A DNA stretch of 64,000 bases. It comes from Streptomyces kurssanovii. GTDB lineage: Bacteria; Actinomycetota; Actinomycetes; Streptomycetales; Streptomycetaceae. Location of the stretch: assembly GCF_014649695.1 (NCBI RefSeq), contig NZ_BMTN01000020.1, positions 62,001 through 126,000 of the forward strand, written 5' to 3'. Below the pieces are notes generated by a model that was given only the letters and a program-made list of their open reading frames with translations, made no database searches and was not told the origin of the DNA. The translations under genes were made by a program, and so were the position numbers. The number at the start of each line of letters is the position of its first letter. Position 1 is the stretch's first letter. Positions 8,300 through 18,471 of the stretch are shown in pieces.

Positions 8300-10906
8300 A
8301 TGCGGGCGCCACCCACCGCCGCCCCCGTCGAGGAGATGCGCCGCCCGCACGGCCGGGAGCATGCTGGCAGGGTGACCCGGTACGGCGAAGACGTGCCCGA
8401 GGCCCCCGCCCAGGAAGGCCCGGACCCCGTGCACACCCACGGCCGCGACCCGCAGGCGGACGAGCTCGCCATGGTCCTCGCCCAGGCCGAGGTGAGCGCC
8501 GTCGAGGCCGTCGGGGGATTCGCGGGCGGCCTCTACCTGAGGTCCGCCTCACCCGAACTGCTGCGTCTGGCGGTGATCGCCGGACTGCCGTCGAAGCTGT
8601 TCCGGCACTGGTGGGGCATGCACGTGAACCGGCCCTTCCCGCACTCGGACGTCTACCGCACCGGTCAGCCGGTCTACCTCGGCGACGCGGAGGAGGCGAT
8701 GCGCCGCTACCCCCAGCTCATGGCCGGCCTGCCGTTCCCCTTCGGATCGCTGTACGTGCCGATTGCCCACGACCGTGAATGCTTCGGGGTTCTCGGCGTG
8801 CTGCGCCCGGCCACCCCCGGCCAGCCGGTCTCCGAGGCCGACCGGCGGCGCCTCCACGAAGTGGGTGACCGGCTCGGCGCCACGCTGGCCGCCATGGCGC
8901 CGGACCGGCCGCGCATCGAGTGGGACGCCGAACCGCTGGCCGTGACCCTGCAGTCGCTGACCGCTCCGCCCCTGCGCATCGGCGCTTTCGACTGGAACCT
9001 CGAGGCGGGCACCGTGACCGGCGACGAGGGCTGGTGCGCCATCCTCGGCACCGACCCCTCAAGACTGCCGCTCACCGCGGAGGCGGTGGCCGCGCGGATC
9101 GAACCGGAGGACGCGTACGGGCTGTGGGCGCTGGCCCGCCGGTCCGTCGAGTCGGACCGGCCGGTCACCCGCAGACTGCGCCTCCAGGGCGCCGACGGCC
9201 GGCCGCACCTGCTCGAACTCACCGGCCGCCGCAGACGCCCCACGGACGAGGCGACGGCGACCCACCTGACCGGTTACCTGGTCGACCTCGGCGCCGGACC
9301 GGTCGTCCCCGAGGCCGCCGACCGGATCCCGGTGGGCATCTGCTCGGTCGACCGGCTCGGACGCATCGCGTACATGAACGAGTACGCGGAGAGGCTTCTC
9401 GGACAGCCGCGCGCCGATCTGATCGGACGGGTCCTGTGGGAAGCCGTCGACTCGTTCGGCCAGGCGGCCCACGAGGACCACTACCGGGCGGCACTGCTCT
9501 CGCCCGACCCGGTCCATTTCCTGCTCAGAGGAACCGGTGAATGGCTGTCCGTCACCCTCTACTCGAGCCTCGACGGTCTCACCGTCACCCTCGACGCGGG
9601 CGAACAGGCCACCTTCGCCCCAGGGTCGTTGGCCGTGCCCGGCGCCGGTGTCGGTTCACCGGCGGACCGGGCCGTGGCCCTGTACCGCCCCGTCGCCCTC
9701 GCCATCGCGCTCACCGAGGCGGTCACGGCCCGGCAGGTCTCCGCCGTGGTCACCGAGGAACTGCTGCCCGCGTTCGGCGGCCGGCAGCTGGCGATCTACA
9801 TGCTCAGCAACCGTCATCTGTACCTGGCCTGGGAGACCGGGTTCCCCAGGGGCTTCCTCAACCGCTTCGACGGAGTGGGCCTCGACACGAAACTGCCCGG
9901 CGTCGAGACCCTCACTTCCGGCCGGCCCCTGTTCTTCGAGTCGATGCAGAACCTCGCCGCCGCCTACCCCGGCATCCCCATGGACGCGCACGTCGGCGCC
10001 CGGGCCTTCCTGCCGCTGATCGCCTCCGGCCGCCCCGTCGGCGCCTGCATCCTCGGCTTCGACCAGCCGCGCGGCTTCAGCCCCGAGGAGCGCACCGTCC
10101 TCACGGCGCTCGCCGGACTCATCGCCCAGGCCCTCGAACGGGCCCGCCGGTACGACTCGGAGGCGGCGCTCGCCCGCGGCCTCCAGGACGCCCTGCTCCC
10201 GCACCGGCTGCCCGCCGTCGAGGGGCTCGACACCGTCGCGCGGCACCTGCCGGGCACCCAGGGCATGGAGGTCGGCGGCGACTGGTACGACGTCATCGAC
10301 ACCGGCCGGGGGATGGCGCTCATCATCGGGGACGTACAGGGCCACGGCGTCCAGGCGGCAGCCACCATGGGGCAACTGCGCAGCGCGGTACGGGCCCTCG
10401 CCGTCAGCGGCCACACTCCCGTGGAAGTCATGACCGGCACCAACCGGCTGCTCATCGACCTCGACCCCGGCCTCTTCGCCAGCTGCTGCTACATCGTGCT
10501 CGACCCGGCCACCGGCCGTGCCGACGCCGTCCGCGCCGGGCATCTCCAGCCCCTGCTGCGGCACCCGGACGGCCGCACGGACGTGCTCACCCTGCCGGGC
10601 GGCGTGGTCCTCGGGGTGGACGCCCGCGCCGTCTACCCCGTCACGGAACTGGCCCTGGAGCCCGGCGCGGTGCTCGCCCTGTTCACCGACGGACTCGTCG
10701 AACAGCCGGGCGTAGACATCGACCTGGGCATCGAAAGACTGCGGCACACGTTCTCCGAGCTGGGATACGCCCCACTGTCGGACACCGCCGACCGCCTCAT
10801 CAACGAGGCCCGCCAGACCCCTGACCGCCCCGACGACATCGCCCTGCTGCTCGCGGCACGGTGGTCACAGACTGCCGGAAGGGGGAACGGCGGCCCCACC
10901 CCGTGA
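8300..10906 (+). CDS. Multi-sensor PP2C/SpoIIE serine phosphatase (RsbU-like)
   Basis: An 868-residue signalling phosphatase. The order is GAF-like domain (about 55-200), PAS-like domain (about 225-310), second PAS (about 340-430, start VPVGICSVDRLGRIAYMN), GAF (about 470-620) and a C-terminal SpoIIE PP2C domain (about 640-855). Metal-binding Asp motifs GGDWYD (about residue 657) and IGDVQGHG (about 676), and the late motif LFTDGLVE, are intact. Family members dephosphorylate anti-anti-sigma factors and so release alternative sigma factors. No cognate anti-sigma gene is adjacent; an RsbW-like ATPase is at 44625. The ATG at 8300 has AGGG nine bases upstream; GTG 8372 is an alternative start. 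No membrane helix is seen, so it is probably cytoplasmic. Confidence 0.85.
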   Translation: MRAPPTAAPVEEMRRPHGREHAGRVTRYGEDVPEAPAQEGPDPVHTHGRDPQADELAMVLAQAEVSAVEAVGGFAGGLYLRSASPELLRLAVIAGLPSKLFRHWWGMHVNRPFPHSDVYRTGQPVYLGDAEEAMRRYPQLMAGLPFPFGSLYVPIAHDRECFGVLGVLRPATPGQPVSEADRRRLHEVGDRLGATLAAMAPDRPRIEWDAEPLAVTLQSLTAPPLRIGAFDWNLEAGTVTGDEGWCAILGTDPSRLPLTAEAVAARIEPEDAYGLWALARRSVESDRPVTRRLRLQGADGRPHLLELTGRRRRPTDEATATHLTGYLVDLGAGPVVPEAADRIPVGICSVDRLGRIAYMNEYAERLLGQPRADLIGRVLWEAVDSFGQAAHEDHYRAALLSPDPVHFLLRGTGEWLSVTLYSSLDGLTVTLDAGEQATFAPGSLAVPGAGVGSPADRAVALYRPVALAIALTEAVTARQVSAVVTEELLPAFGGRQLAIYMLSNRHLYLAWETGFPRGFLNRFDGVGLDTKLPGVETLTSGRPLFFESMQNLAAAYPGIPMDAHVGARAFLPLIASGRPVGACILGFDQPRGFSPEERTVLTALAGLIAQALERARRYDSEAALARGLQDALLPHRLPAVEGLDTVARHLPGTQGMEVGGDWYDVIDTGRGMALIIGDVQGHGVQAAATMGQLRSAVRALAVSGHTPVEVMTGTNRLLIDLDPGLFASCCYIVLDPATGRADAVRAGHLQPLLRHPDGRTDVLTLPGGVVLGVDARAVYPVTELALEPGAVLALFTDGLVEQPGVDIDLGIERLRHTFSELGYAPLSDTADRLINEARQTPDRPDDIALLLAARWSQTAGRGNGGPTP

Positions 10907-11029
10907 CCTCCGCCGCCCCAGGCCGCGGCCCAGCGCCTGCCGCGCGGCCGGCGCGCCGGGGTCAGGCCCCGCCGGACCGCCGTGACCGCCCACCCCGGCC
11001 TCCCCGCCGCCCAGGACTAACGTGGCCCC

Positions 11030-11803
11030 ATGGACAGGCACGACAGGACCGGCCCGCGGACCGACGACCCCGGCTTCCCGGCGCTGACCGCGCCCCGGTG
11101 CGGCGGACTCGGTGAACTGGACGAGGCCGTCAGCCGGTGCCGCGCCTGCCCGAGACTCGTCGCCTGGCGGGAGCAGGTTGCCGCGGAACGGCGGGCCGCC
11201 TTCTCCGGCTGGGAGTACTGGGGCCGGCCGGTGCCGGGCTTCGGCCCCGCCGACGCGTCGCTCGCCGTCGTCGGCCTCGCCCCCGCCGCCCACGGCGGGA
11301 ACCGCACCGGCCGCATGTTCACCGGGGACGACTCCGGCGACCTGCTGTTCGCCGCTCTGCACGCCGTCGGCCTCGCCTCGCAGCCCACGTCCACGCACCC
11401 CGGCGACGGCCTGGTCCTGCACGGCGTACGCGTCACCGCGCCCGTCCACTGCGCCCCGCCGCAGAACAGGCCGACGACCATCGAGCGGGACACCTGCCGC
11501 ACCTGGCTGGCGACCGAGCTGTCACTGCTGACCGGCCTGCGCGCGATCGTCGTCCTCGGCGGTTTCGGCTGGCAGGCACTGCTGCCCGTCCTCGAAGCGA
11601 CCGGACGCCGACTGCCGCGGCCACGGCCCGCGTTCGGCCACGGAGCCCATGTCGTCCTGCCGGGCGACGGCGACCGGTCGGAACTGCATCTGTTCGGGAG
11701 CTACCACCCCAGCAGACGCAACGTCTCCACCCGGCTGATGACCTTCGGGATGCTCGTCGACGTGCTCCGCGACGCCGCCGGGGTCAGTGGCCGCGGCCGC
11801 TGA
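11030..11803 (+). CDS. Family 5 uracil-DNA glycosylase (UdgB type)
   Basis: A 257-residue base-excision repair enzyme that removes uracil and other deaminated bases from DNA. Motif A, GLAPAAHGGNRTGRMFTGDD (residues 82-101), lacks the catalytic Asp/Asn of family 1, as is usual for family 5. Motif B is YHPSRRN (225-231). Four cysteines, Cys37 and Cys40 (CRAC), Cys141 and Cys156, fit the [4Fe-4S] ligand pattern of this family. Such enzymes suit GC-rich genomes, where cytosine deamination is frequent. The gene ends 20 bases inside the convergent molybdenum hydroxylase gene. A 123-base gap upstream holds only GC-rich palindromic sequence. Confidence 0.9.
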   Translation: MDRHDRTGPRTDDPGFPALTAPRCGGLGELDEAVSRCRACPRLVAWREQVAAERRAAFSGWEYWGRPVPGFGPADASLAVVGLAPAAHGGNRTGRMFTGDDSGDLLFAALHAVGLASQPTSTHPGDGLVLHGVRVTAPVHCAPPQNRPTTIERDTCRTWLATELSLLTGLRAIVVLGGFGWQALLPVLEATGRRLPRPRPAFGHGAHVVLPGDGDRSELHLFGSYHPSRRNVSTRLMTFGMLVDVLRDAAGVSGRGR

Positions 11804-13910
11804 GAGCCGGCGCCTCCTGGAGCGCGCGCAGCGTCTTGTCGGGGGTCAGCGGCAGATCCCGCAGGCGGGCGCCCGTCGCGTGGTGCACCGCGTTCGCCAC
11901 CGCCGCCGCCGTGCCGACGATGCCGATCTCACCGATGCCCTTGCTGCCCATCGGATTGAGGTGCGGATCGTCCTCCTCGATCCACTGCGCCTCGACGGAG
12001 TGCACGTCCGCGCAGACGGGCACGTGGTACGAGGCGAGATCGCACTCCGCGTAGTCCCCGAAGCGCTCGTCCATGGTGCTGCCCTCCATCAGCGCCATGC
12101 CGATGCCCATCGTCATCCCGCCGATGAACTGCGACCGCGCGGTACGGGCGTTGAGGACGCGGCCCGCCGCGAACACGCCGAGCATCCGGCGCACCGCCAC
12201 CTCGCCCGTCACCGTGTCCACCTGCGCCTCGCAGAAGACGGCGCCGAAGGCGTGCCGCGCGTGGGCGGGCTCCCGGCCGGTCTCCTCCCTGGTGTCGGCC
12301 GACACGGTCAGTCCCTCCGGCGGCAGCGGGCCGCGCAGGTCCGCGAGGCGCTTGGCGAGGACGGTGCAGGCCTTGTGGACGGCCCAGCCCCAGGAGGCCG
12401 TACCGGACGATCCTCCGGCCAGCGGCGCCTCCGGCAGGTCGGAGCTGCCGATCTCGACGTTCACCGTCTCCAGCGGCGTGTTCAGCGCCTCGGCGGCGAT
12501 CTGCGCGAGCACCGTCCTGGCGCCGGTGCCGATGTCGGTGGCGTTGACCCGGATCCGGTGGACGCCGTCGTGCCCGAGGTGGGCGGTGGCCGTGGAAGGG
12601 GCGATCAGCACCGGGTAGGTGCTCGCCGCGACGCCGGTACCGAGCAGCAGATCGCCTTCCCGGGTGACGCCCGGACGCGGGTCACGATCCTGCCAGCCGA
12701 AGACATCGGCGCCACGGCGGAGGCACGCGGCGAGGTTCCTGCTGCTGAACGGAAGCCCCGAGTCGGGCTCCGTCGCCGGTTCGTTGCGCAGCCGCAGCTC
12801 GACCGGGTCCAGCCCGGTCGCGACGGCGAGTTCGTCCATCGCCGACTCCAGGGCGTACATTCCGGACGCCTCGCCGGGGGCGCGCATCCACGACGGGGTG
12901 GGCACGTCGAGGGCCACCACCCGGTGCACGGTCCGGCTGTTGGGGGAGACGTACATGACCCGGGCCGGGACGGCGGCCTGCTCCACGAACTCCCTCACCC
13001 GGGAGGTCTGGGTGACCACTTCGTGGGCGAGAGCCGTGATCCGGCCGTCGGCGCCGGCGCCCAGGCGGACATGATGCAGTGTCGGCGCCCGGTGGCCTAC
13101 GACGGCGGGCAGTTGACGGCGTGGCAGGGCCACCTTCGCCGGGCGACCGGTGTGGCGTGCGGCCATCGCGGCCAGCACCACCGGCGGCCGGGGCGTCCCC
13201 TTCGATCCGAAGCCGCCGCCGACGTGTTCGGACACCGCGGTGACGTGCTTCCTGTCCAGCCCGAACAGCTGGGCCAGGGCGTCCCTGACCGGGCCGGAAC
13301 CCTGGCTCGAGTCCCGGACCGTCAGCCGGCCGTCGTGCCAGTGGGCGGTGGCCGCGTGCGGCTCCATCGGATGGTTGTGCAGAGCGGTGAGCCGGTAGGA
13401 GGTGTCGACGCGGACATCGGCCGCCGCGTACGCGCCCTCGAAGTCGCCCCTCTCGCGCACCGCGGGGTGGCCTCCGTTGGCCTCCTCGGGCGTGTAGACG
13501 TCCGGGTGGCCGTCCGTGAGACGTACGTCGTGTTCCTCGGTCTCGTAGCCGACGCGCAGGGCGCCGGCGCCGGCGCGGGCGTTCTCGAGGGTGTCGGCCA
13601 CGACCAGGGCGACGTACCAGCCCCTGTGCGGTACGCGGTCGTCCTGGAGGAGACGGAGCGTCGGGTCGTCCGGCTGCCCGAGGCGTGGGGCGTTCTCGTG
13701 GGTGAGCACCGCCAGCACACCGGGCATGTTCAGTACCTCGGCCGTGCCGAGCGACGTGACCCGGCCACGGGGGATCGCGGCGGGCACCGGCCAGCCGTAC
13801 ACACAGCCGGACGGGGTGTGTTCGGCGGCGTAGCGTGCCGCGCCGGCGGCCTTCTCGCGCGCCTCGCGCCGGACGGCGGGCGCACCCAGTACGGCGGGCG
13901 GCCTGCTCAT
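11784..13910 (-). CDS. Xanthine dehydrogenase-family molybdopterin subunit (PaoC-like)
   Basis: The 708-residue catalytic subunit of a molybdenum hydroxylase. It carries the cofactor-binding signatures GGGFGSKG (about residue 240) and GTASWGW, and near the C-terminus KGIGEIG, whose Glu is the expected base in the hydroxylation reaction. Together with the two following genes it forms a three-subunit enzyme of the PaoABC (YagTSR) type, whose members oxidise aldehydes or purines. The substrate cannot be told from sequence. The ATG at 13910 overlaps the FAD-subunit stop (ATGA). The frame remains open upstream to 14108, but that part is a shadow of the FAD gene. The C-terminus overlaps the convergent glycosylase gene by 20 bases. 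Confidence 0.9.
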   Translation of the reverse strand: MSRPPAVLGAPAVRREAREKAAGAARYAAEHTPSGCVYGWPVPAAIPRGRVTSLGTAEVLNMPGVLAVLTHENAPRLGQPDDPTLRLLQDDRVPHRGWYVALVVADTLENARAGAGALRVGYETEEHDVRLTDGHPDVYTPEEANGGHPAVRERGDFEGAYAAADVRVDTSYRLTALHNHPMEPHAATAHWHDGRLTVRDSSQGSGPVRDALAQLFGLDRKHVTAVSEHVGGGFGSKGTPRPPVVLAAMAARHTGRPAKVALPRRQLPAVVGHRAPTLHHVRLGAGADGRITALAHEVVTQTSRVREFVEQAAVPARVMYVSPNSRTVHRVVALDVPTPSWMRAPGEASGMYALESAMDELAVATGLDPVELRLRNEPATEPDSGLPFSSRNLAACLRRGADVFGWQDRDPRPGVTREGDLLLGTGVAASTYPVLIAPSTATAHLGHDGVHRIRVNATDIGTGARTVLAQIAAEALNTPLETVNVEIGSSDLPEAPLAGGSSGTASWGWAVHKACTVLAKRLADLRGPLPPEGLTVSADTREETGREPAHARHAFGAVFCEAQVDTVTGEVAVRRMLGVFAAGRVLNARTARSQFIGGMTMGIGMALMEGSTMDERFGDYAECDLASYHVPVCADVHSVEAQWIEEDDPHLNPMGSKGIGEIGIVGTAAAVANAVHHATGARLRDLPLTPDKTLRALQEAPALSGRGH

Positions 13911-14910
13911 GACCCCTCCTCGCCCTGGTCGTCGCCGTCCGCGAGCCCGGCGAGGACGGCGACGGCGAGATTCCGCGCGAGCAGCACCTTGAACGCGTTG
14001 TCCCGCAGTGGCTCCGCCGCCGCGAGCTCGGTCTCGGCCGCGGCGGCGAACGCCTCGCGGTCGGCCGGCCCGCCGACGAGCAACTCCTCCGCCCTGCGGG
14101 CGCGCCACGGCCGGTGGGCGAGGCCGCCGAACGCCAGCCCCACGTGCCGGACCCGGCCGTCCTCGACGGAGAGGACCGCGGCGACGGAGACCAGGGCGAA
14201 GGCGTACGAGGCACGGTCGCGGGCCTTGCGGTACGCGGACCGCGCGCCGGTGGGCACGGGCGGCAGCTCCACACCCGTGATCAGCTCGCCGGGCCGCAGC
14301 TCGGTGTCCACCTGGGGGCGGTCACCGGGCAGCCGGTGGAAGTCGCTGACCGCCAGCGACCGGTCCCCGTCGGTGGAGTGCAGATGGACCGTGGCGTCGA
14401 ACGCGGCGAGCGCGACCGCCATGTCGGAGGGGTGCGTGGCGACGCAGTGCTCGGAGTGGCCCAGCACGGCGAGGTCGCGGTGGACGCCCTCCCGCGCGGG
14501 GCAGCCCGTGCCCGGCGCACGCTTGTTGCAGGGCTTGGAGATGTCCTGGAAGTAGGTGCAGCGGGTGCGCTGGAGCAGGTTCCCGCCGGTGGTCGCCGCG
14601 TTCCGCAACTGACCGGACGCCCCGGAGAGCAGCGCCTGCGACAGCGCGAAGTAGCGTGTCCGGACCGCCGGATGGGCCGCGAGGTCGCTGTTGCGCACGG
14701 CGGCGCCGATCAGGAGCCCGCCTCCCGGCACCCCCTCGACCGTGCCGAGCGGCAGCCGGCTCACGTCGATGAGCACGTCGGGCGTCGCGACGCCCAGCTT
14801 CATCAGGTCGACGAGGTTCGTGCCGCCCGCGAGGTACTGCGCCCCGGTGTGCGCGGCGTACGCGGCGACGGCCTCGGCGGCCGTGCCGGGTCGGACATAG
14901 GCGAAGGGTT

Positions 14911-14914
<4 letters not shown>
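13907..14914 (-). CDS. FAD-binding subunit of molybdenum hydroxylase (PaoB-like)
   Basis: The 335-residue FAD subunit that passes electrons within the molybdenum hydroxylase. The N-terminal FAD_binding_5 domain has LAGGTNL and ATTGGNLL. An inserted Cys-rich loop (RCTYF, then [11 protein letters not shown]) matches the extra [4Fe-4S] site of the YagS/PaoB branch, which ordinary xanthine dehydrogenase FAD subunits lack. The C-terminal CO_dehydrogenase-type flavoprotein domain follows (about 215-320). I chose GTG 14914 because it overlaps the stop of the iron-sulfur gene (GTGA), giving a coupled operon in the order iron-sulfur, FAD, molybdenum subunit. Confidence 0.9.
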
Positions 14915-15477
<563 letters not shown>

Positions 15478-15511
15478 GCCGCAGCCCTTTCCCGTCGGTT
15501 GACATAGGTTC

Positions 15512-15540
15512 GCTCTACTTCCTACCAGCCTGCGGTGCAA
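15512..15540 (-). promoter_or_regulatory. Candidate promoter of the molybdenum hydroxylase operon
   Basis: On the minus strand TTGCAC (15540-15535) and TAGAGC (15517-15512) are 17 bases apart, about 35 bases upstream of the GTG at 15477. The spacing is right for a housekeeping promoter, and the -10 is only a partial match. Confidence 0.35.
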
Positions 15541-15556
15541 TGCGCGGTTCGGCCGC

Positions 15557-17134
15557 TCATGAGCCCTCCGGACCGTCCACGTTCCGCCGTTCGAGGGGCC
15601 GCACCGCCGGACCCTGCACCACGGAGCCGTCGACACCGAACCGGGAGCCGTGGCAGGGGCAGTCCCAGCTGCGCTCCGCCTCGTTGAACGCCACCATGCA
15701 GCCCAGGTGGGTGCAGCGGGCGGACACCGCGTGGCACACCCCGTCGTCGTCGCGGTACACGGCGCAGCGCTGCCCGTTCAGACGGACGACCGCGCCCGTG
15801 CCCGGTGCGATGTCGGCGGCCGAGTCCACATGGGTGGTGCGCAGCCGGTCCCCGACGAAGTGCTTGCCGACCTCGGCCTGCTGGGAGACCAGGGTGGGGG
15901 CCTCGCGCAGCGTGCTCCATATCCGCCGGGGATCGTAGAGATCGGCCCACGGGGCCTTGACGGCGCAGATCAGGCCCGCCAGGAGCCGCCCCGCCAGCAC
16001 GCCGCTGCTCATGCCCCAGCCACCGAAGCCGGTGGCGACATAGGTGTGCCGGGCGCCCGGATGGAAGGGCCCGATCAGCGGCACGGTGTCGCTCGGGTCG
16101 TTGTCCTGTGCCGCCCAGCGGTACATGGTCTCCTCCACCGGGAAGTGCGTGTGCATCCACTCGTCGAGGCGCTCGATCCGTTCGGGGACGTCCACCGTGC
16201 CGGGGGTGAAGGTCTCCCCGGTCACGATCAGCAGCCGGCGGCCGTCGCCCAGCGGGGCCGTGCGCACCGACCGTTTGGCGCCCTCCTCGCAGATGTACAT
16301 CCCGGCCGGGTCCCGGTCGGCCGGCAGCGCCGCGGCCACCACCAGCTCACGGTGCGGCGACATCCGGGCGAACAGCAGCGCCCGGTCGAACACCGGGAAG
16401 TGCGTGGCGATCACGACATCCCGCGCGGTCACGGTCCGGCCGCCCTCCGTGGTGAGCCGGCAGGGCGAGCCTTCGTGCAGGGCGGTGACCCGGGTCCGCT
16501 CGTAGATCTTGTTGCCGTAGGCGGTGAGGTCCTGTGCCAGACCAAGGAGGTACTTGCGCGGATGGAACTGCGCCTGCTCCTCCATCCGCACAGCTCCGGC
16601 CACGTCGAAGGGCAGCCCGGTGTCCTCGACGTACGCGGCCTGAAGGCCCGCCTCCGCGGCGGCCTCGGCCTCGGCCTTGAGGGCGGAGCGCTGATCGCCG
16701 TCCCGGGAGTAGACGTACGCAGGGCCGCGCTCGAACTCGCATGCGATACCGAGCGCGGAGGCGACCTCGGCGACGCGTTCCACCGCCGCCTGCTGGGAGC
16801 GGGCGTAGAGCCGGGCCCCCTCGGGGCCCCTGGTCCGGCGCAGCCGGTCGTAGACCAGGCCGTGCTGTGCCGTCACCTTCGCCGTGGTGAACCCCGTGAC
16901 ACCCGTGGCGATGCGGTCGGCCTCCAGTACCGCGACGGAGCGGCCGCCCTCCCGCGTCAGTTCCCACGCCGTGCTCAGCCCGGCGATGCCGCCGCCCACC
17001 ACGGCCACGTCGACCGTGATGTCGTCGGCGAGAGGAGGGTGGTCGGTGGCGTCGGTGGTGCGTATCCAGTGCGAATCCGTCGTGCGCGGGTGCGTGTCCC
17101 CCGCCGTGCGGGGGGCGTGAGATTCGTTCGGCAT
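15557..17134 (-). CDS. FAD-dependent oxidoreductase with C-terminal Rieske domain
   Basis: A 525-residue fusion. The N-terminal DAO-type FAD domain has the dinucleotide motif [10 protein letters not shown] near residue 43 and the late motif [13 protein letters not shown]. The C-terminal Rieske domain (about 430-515) has both ligand pairs, CTHLGC and CPCHG, for a [2Fe-2S] cluster. Such proteins are common in actinobacteria; the substrate is unknown, and amine or amino-acid-like oxidation is a guess from the DAO family. I take the ATG at 17134, where the conserved sequence begins after a polar N-terminus; the ribosome site is weak. It sits upstream of the molybdenum hydroxylase operon on the same strand but 80 bases away, with its own upstream region. 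Confidence 0.85.
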   Translation of the reverse strand: MPNESHAPRTAGDTHPRTTDSHWIRTTDATDHPPLADDITVDVAVVGGGIAGLSTAWELTREGGRSVAVLEADRIATGVTGFTTAKVTAQHGLVYDRLRRTRGPEGARLYARSQQAAVERVAEVASALGIACEFERGPAYVYSRDGDQRSALKAEAEAAAEAGLQAAYVEDTGLPFDVAGAVRMEEQAQFHPRKYLLGLAQDLTAYGNKIYERTRVTALHEGSPCRLTTEGGRTVTARDVVIATHFPVFDRALLFARMSPHRELVVAAALPADRDPAGMYICEEGAKRSVRTAPLGDGRRLLIVTGETFTPGTVDVPERIERLDEWMHTHFPVEETMYRWAAQDNDPSDTVPLIGPFHPGARHTYVATGFGGWGMSSGVLAGRLLAGLICAVKAPWADLYDPRRIWSTLREAPTLVSQQAEVGKHFVGDRLRTTHVDSAADIAPGTGAVVRLNGQRCAVYRDDDGVCHAVSARCTHLGCMVAFNEAERSWDCPCHGSRFGVDGSVVQGPAVRPLERRNVDGPEGS

Positions 17135-17193
17135 GCGGTCCGGGTGCCCGGCGACGGGCCGGTGAAGCCTGTCGGCCCTCGCCGGGCACGGGT

Positions 17194-17218
17194 GACTGAC
17201 CGGAGAGCGACGGGGTAC
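17194..17218 (+). promoter_or_regulatory. Possible sigma-B-type promoter in a 335-base gap
   Basis: The gap 17135-17469 has no gene. It contains GACT (17194-17197), 15 bases, then GGGTAC (17213-17218), which fits the Streptomyces sigma-B consensus GNNT-N14-16-GGGTAY. It points toward the DUF3040 gene about 250 bases downstream. I see no other named element in the gap. Confidence 0.35.
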
Positions 17219-17469
17219 CCGGGAGAACAGAAATCCGGCGCCACGAATCCTGCCGGTACCGACGAACGAGGAGGTGTCAGCCGTGGACACCCGGGCCGAC
17301 ACCGAGAGAACCACCGGTCGCATCCCGGAGAAGGAACGGATACGCACCTGCAGGCCCGCGGTCCTGCCACGACGTGAATCCGACGGACAGGGGGAGAGCG
17401 ACCCGGAAACGAACATCTTCCGGGGCGAGGACTGAACCGACCGTCAGACAGCGTACGGAGGCGCCAGCC

Positions 17470-17829
17470 ATGGACGGATCCGGACTCTCCGAACCGGAAA
17501 GGCTGATCCTCGCGGAGATCGAACAGGATCTGCGGGCCGACGAATTCCTGGACCGCCGGCTGCGGACCATGAGTCCCGGACCGCCGCTCGCGCGGATGAC
17601 CCACCGATTCCGGTCGCACCTGCTCGCCGCCGCCGTGGGCGTGCTGGCGGCGCTGACATTCGTCCTGCTCGCGATGGCGGCATCCACGTCGAAGCCTGTC
17701 CTGATCTGGGCGTTCGCCGCCACCTGGGCCCTGACCCTGGTCGGACTGCTCACACTCGTCTGCCGTTGGTCCAAGCGGCTGGCGCAGCGCAGCCGCGCCC
17801 GCGGCCGTCGGCGCGCGGGACCGCCGTGA
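17470..17829 (+). CDS. DUF3040 membrane protein
   Basis: A 119-residue protein of the DUF3040 family, which is confined to actinobacteria and has no known function. The N-terminus LSEPERLILAEIEQDLRADE is the family hallmark. Two membrane helices follow (about 52-69 and 76-94), and the tail is Arg-rich and cytoplasmic. The start ATG has GGAGG eight bases upstream. It is followed after 13 bases by a DUF6328 gene, so the two probably form one transcript. A sigma-B-like promoter upstream suggests stress control; this is inference. Confidence 0.8.
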   Translation: MDGSGLSEPERLILAEIEQDLRADEFLDRRLRTMSPGPPLARMTHRFRSHLLAAAVGVLAALTFVLLAMAASTSKPVLIWAFAATWALTLVGLLTLVCRWSKRLAQRSRARGRRRAGPP

Positions 17830-17842
17830 TCGGCGGCCGGCG

Positions 17843-18442
17843 ATGGGGATAGCGAGGACCGGTCCCGGTAGACGCCGGGAGACCCCTCAACAACGACTGG
17901 ATCGGCTCTGGGGCGAACTTCTCCGTGAGGTGAGGGTCGCCCTCGCCGGTGTCCAGTTGCTTTTCGTCTTTCTGCTCGCCGTCGCATTCACCCCGCTCTT
18001 CCCGCGTCTCGGCGAGAGCGACAGGCTCATGTACGTGGTGTGCCTGCTCCTCGGTGCGGCCGCCACCGGCCTGCTGACGGCGCCGGTGAGCATCCACCGC
18101 GTGGTCACCGGCCGCGGGATGAAGTACGAGGCGGTCAAATGGGCCTCTCGGTTCACCATCGCCGGGCTGGCGATCCTGCTCTGCATGGTGGCGCTCGGCC
18201 TGCTGCTCGTGCTGCGCACCGTGACCGCGCTGAGCGACAGGACCGCATTGATCCTGGACGTGACCGTCGTCGGCGGGCTCACTCTGTGCTGGCTGGTGCC
18301 GGCGGTCCTGATGCGTCGCGGGAGCGGTCCCGCGCCGGCGCCCGGGCAGCGCGGGCGCCGGCGCGGGAAGGACGCCTCGGAGACGTCCCGGCACGGGCCG
18401 CCCGAGGCGCGCCCGGGCAGTGAGGAGTACCGCCGGCCCTGA
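17843..18442 (+). CDS. DUF6328 family membrane protein
   Basis: A 199-residue membrane protein. The N-terminal ETPQQRLDRLWGELLREVRV followed by a helix with GVQLLFVFLLAVAFTPLF is characteristic of DUF6328, an actinobacterial family of unknown function. About four membrane helices are predicted (about 35-52, 63-83, 104-126, 132-155), followed by an Arg/Pro-rich tail. It lies 13 bases after the DUF3040 gene. Its stop codon lies in the loop of a strong hairpin that probably ends the transcript. Confidence 0.78.
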   Translation: MGIARTGPGRRRETPQQRLDRLWGELLREVRVALAGVQLLFVFLLAVAFTPLFPRLGESDRLMYVVCLLLGAAATGLLTAPVSIHRVVTGRGMKYEAVKWASRFTIAGLAILLCMVALGLLLVLRTVTALSDRTALILDVTVVGGLTLCWLVPAVLMRRGSGPAPAPGQRGRRRGKDASETSRHGPPEARPGSEEYRRP

Positions 18443-18462
18443 CGGGCCCGGCGGTACTCCTC
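18422..18462. terminator. Bidirectional hairpin spanning the DUF6328 stop codon
   Basis: Perfect 15-base arms GAGGAGTACCGCCGG (18422-18436) and CCGGCGGTACTCCTC (18448-18462) enclose 11 bases that can add a CCC/GGG mini-stem. The TGA of the DUF6328 gene (18440-18442) sits at the apex. The convergent DUF6479 gene ends ten bases away, so the hairpin could serve both genes. Confidence 0.65.
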
Positions 18463-18471
18463 CCGCGGGTC

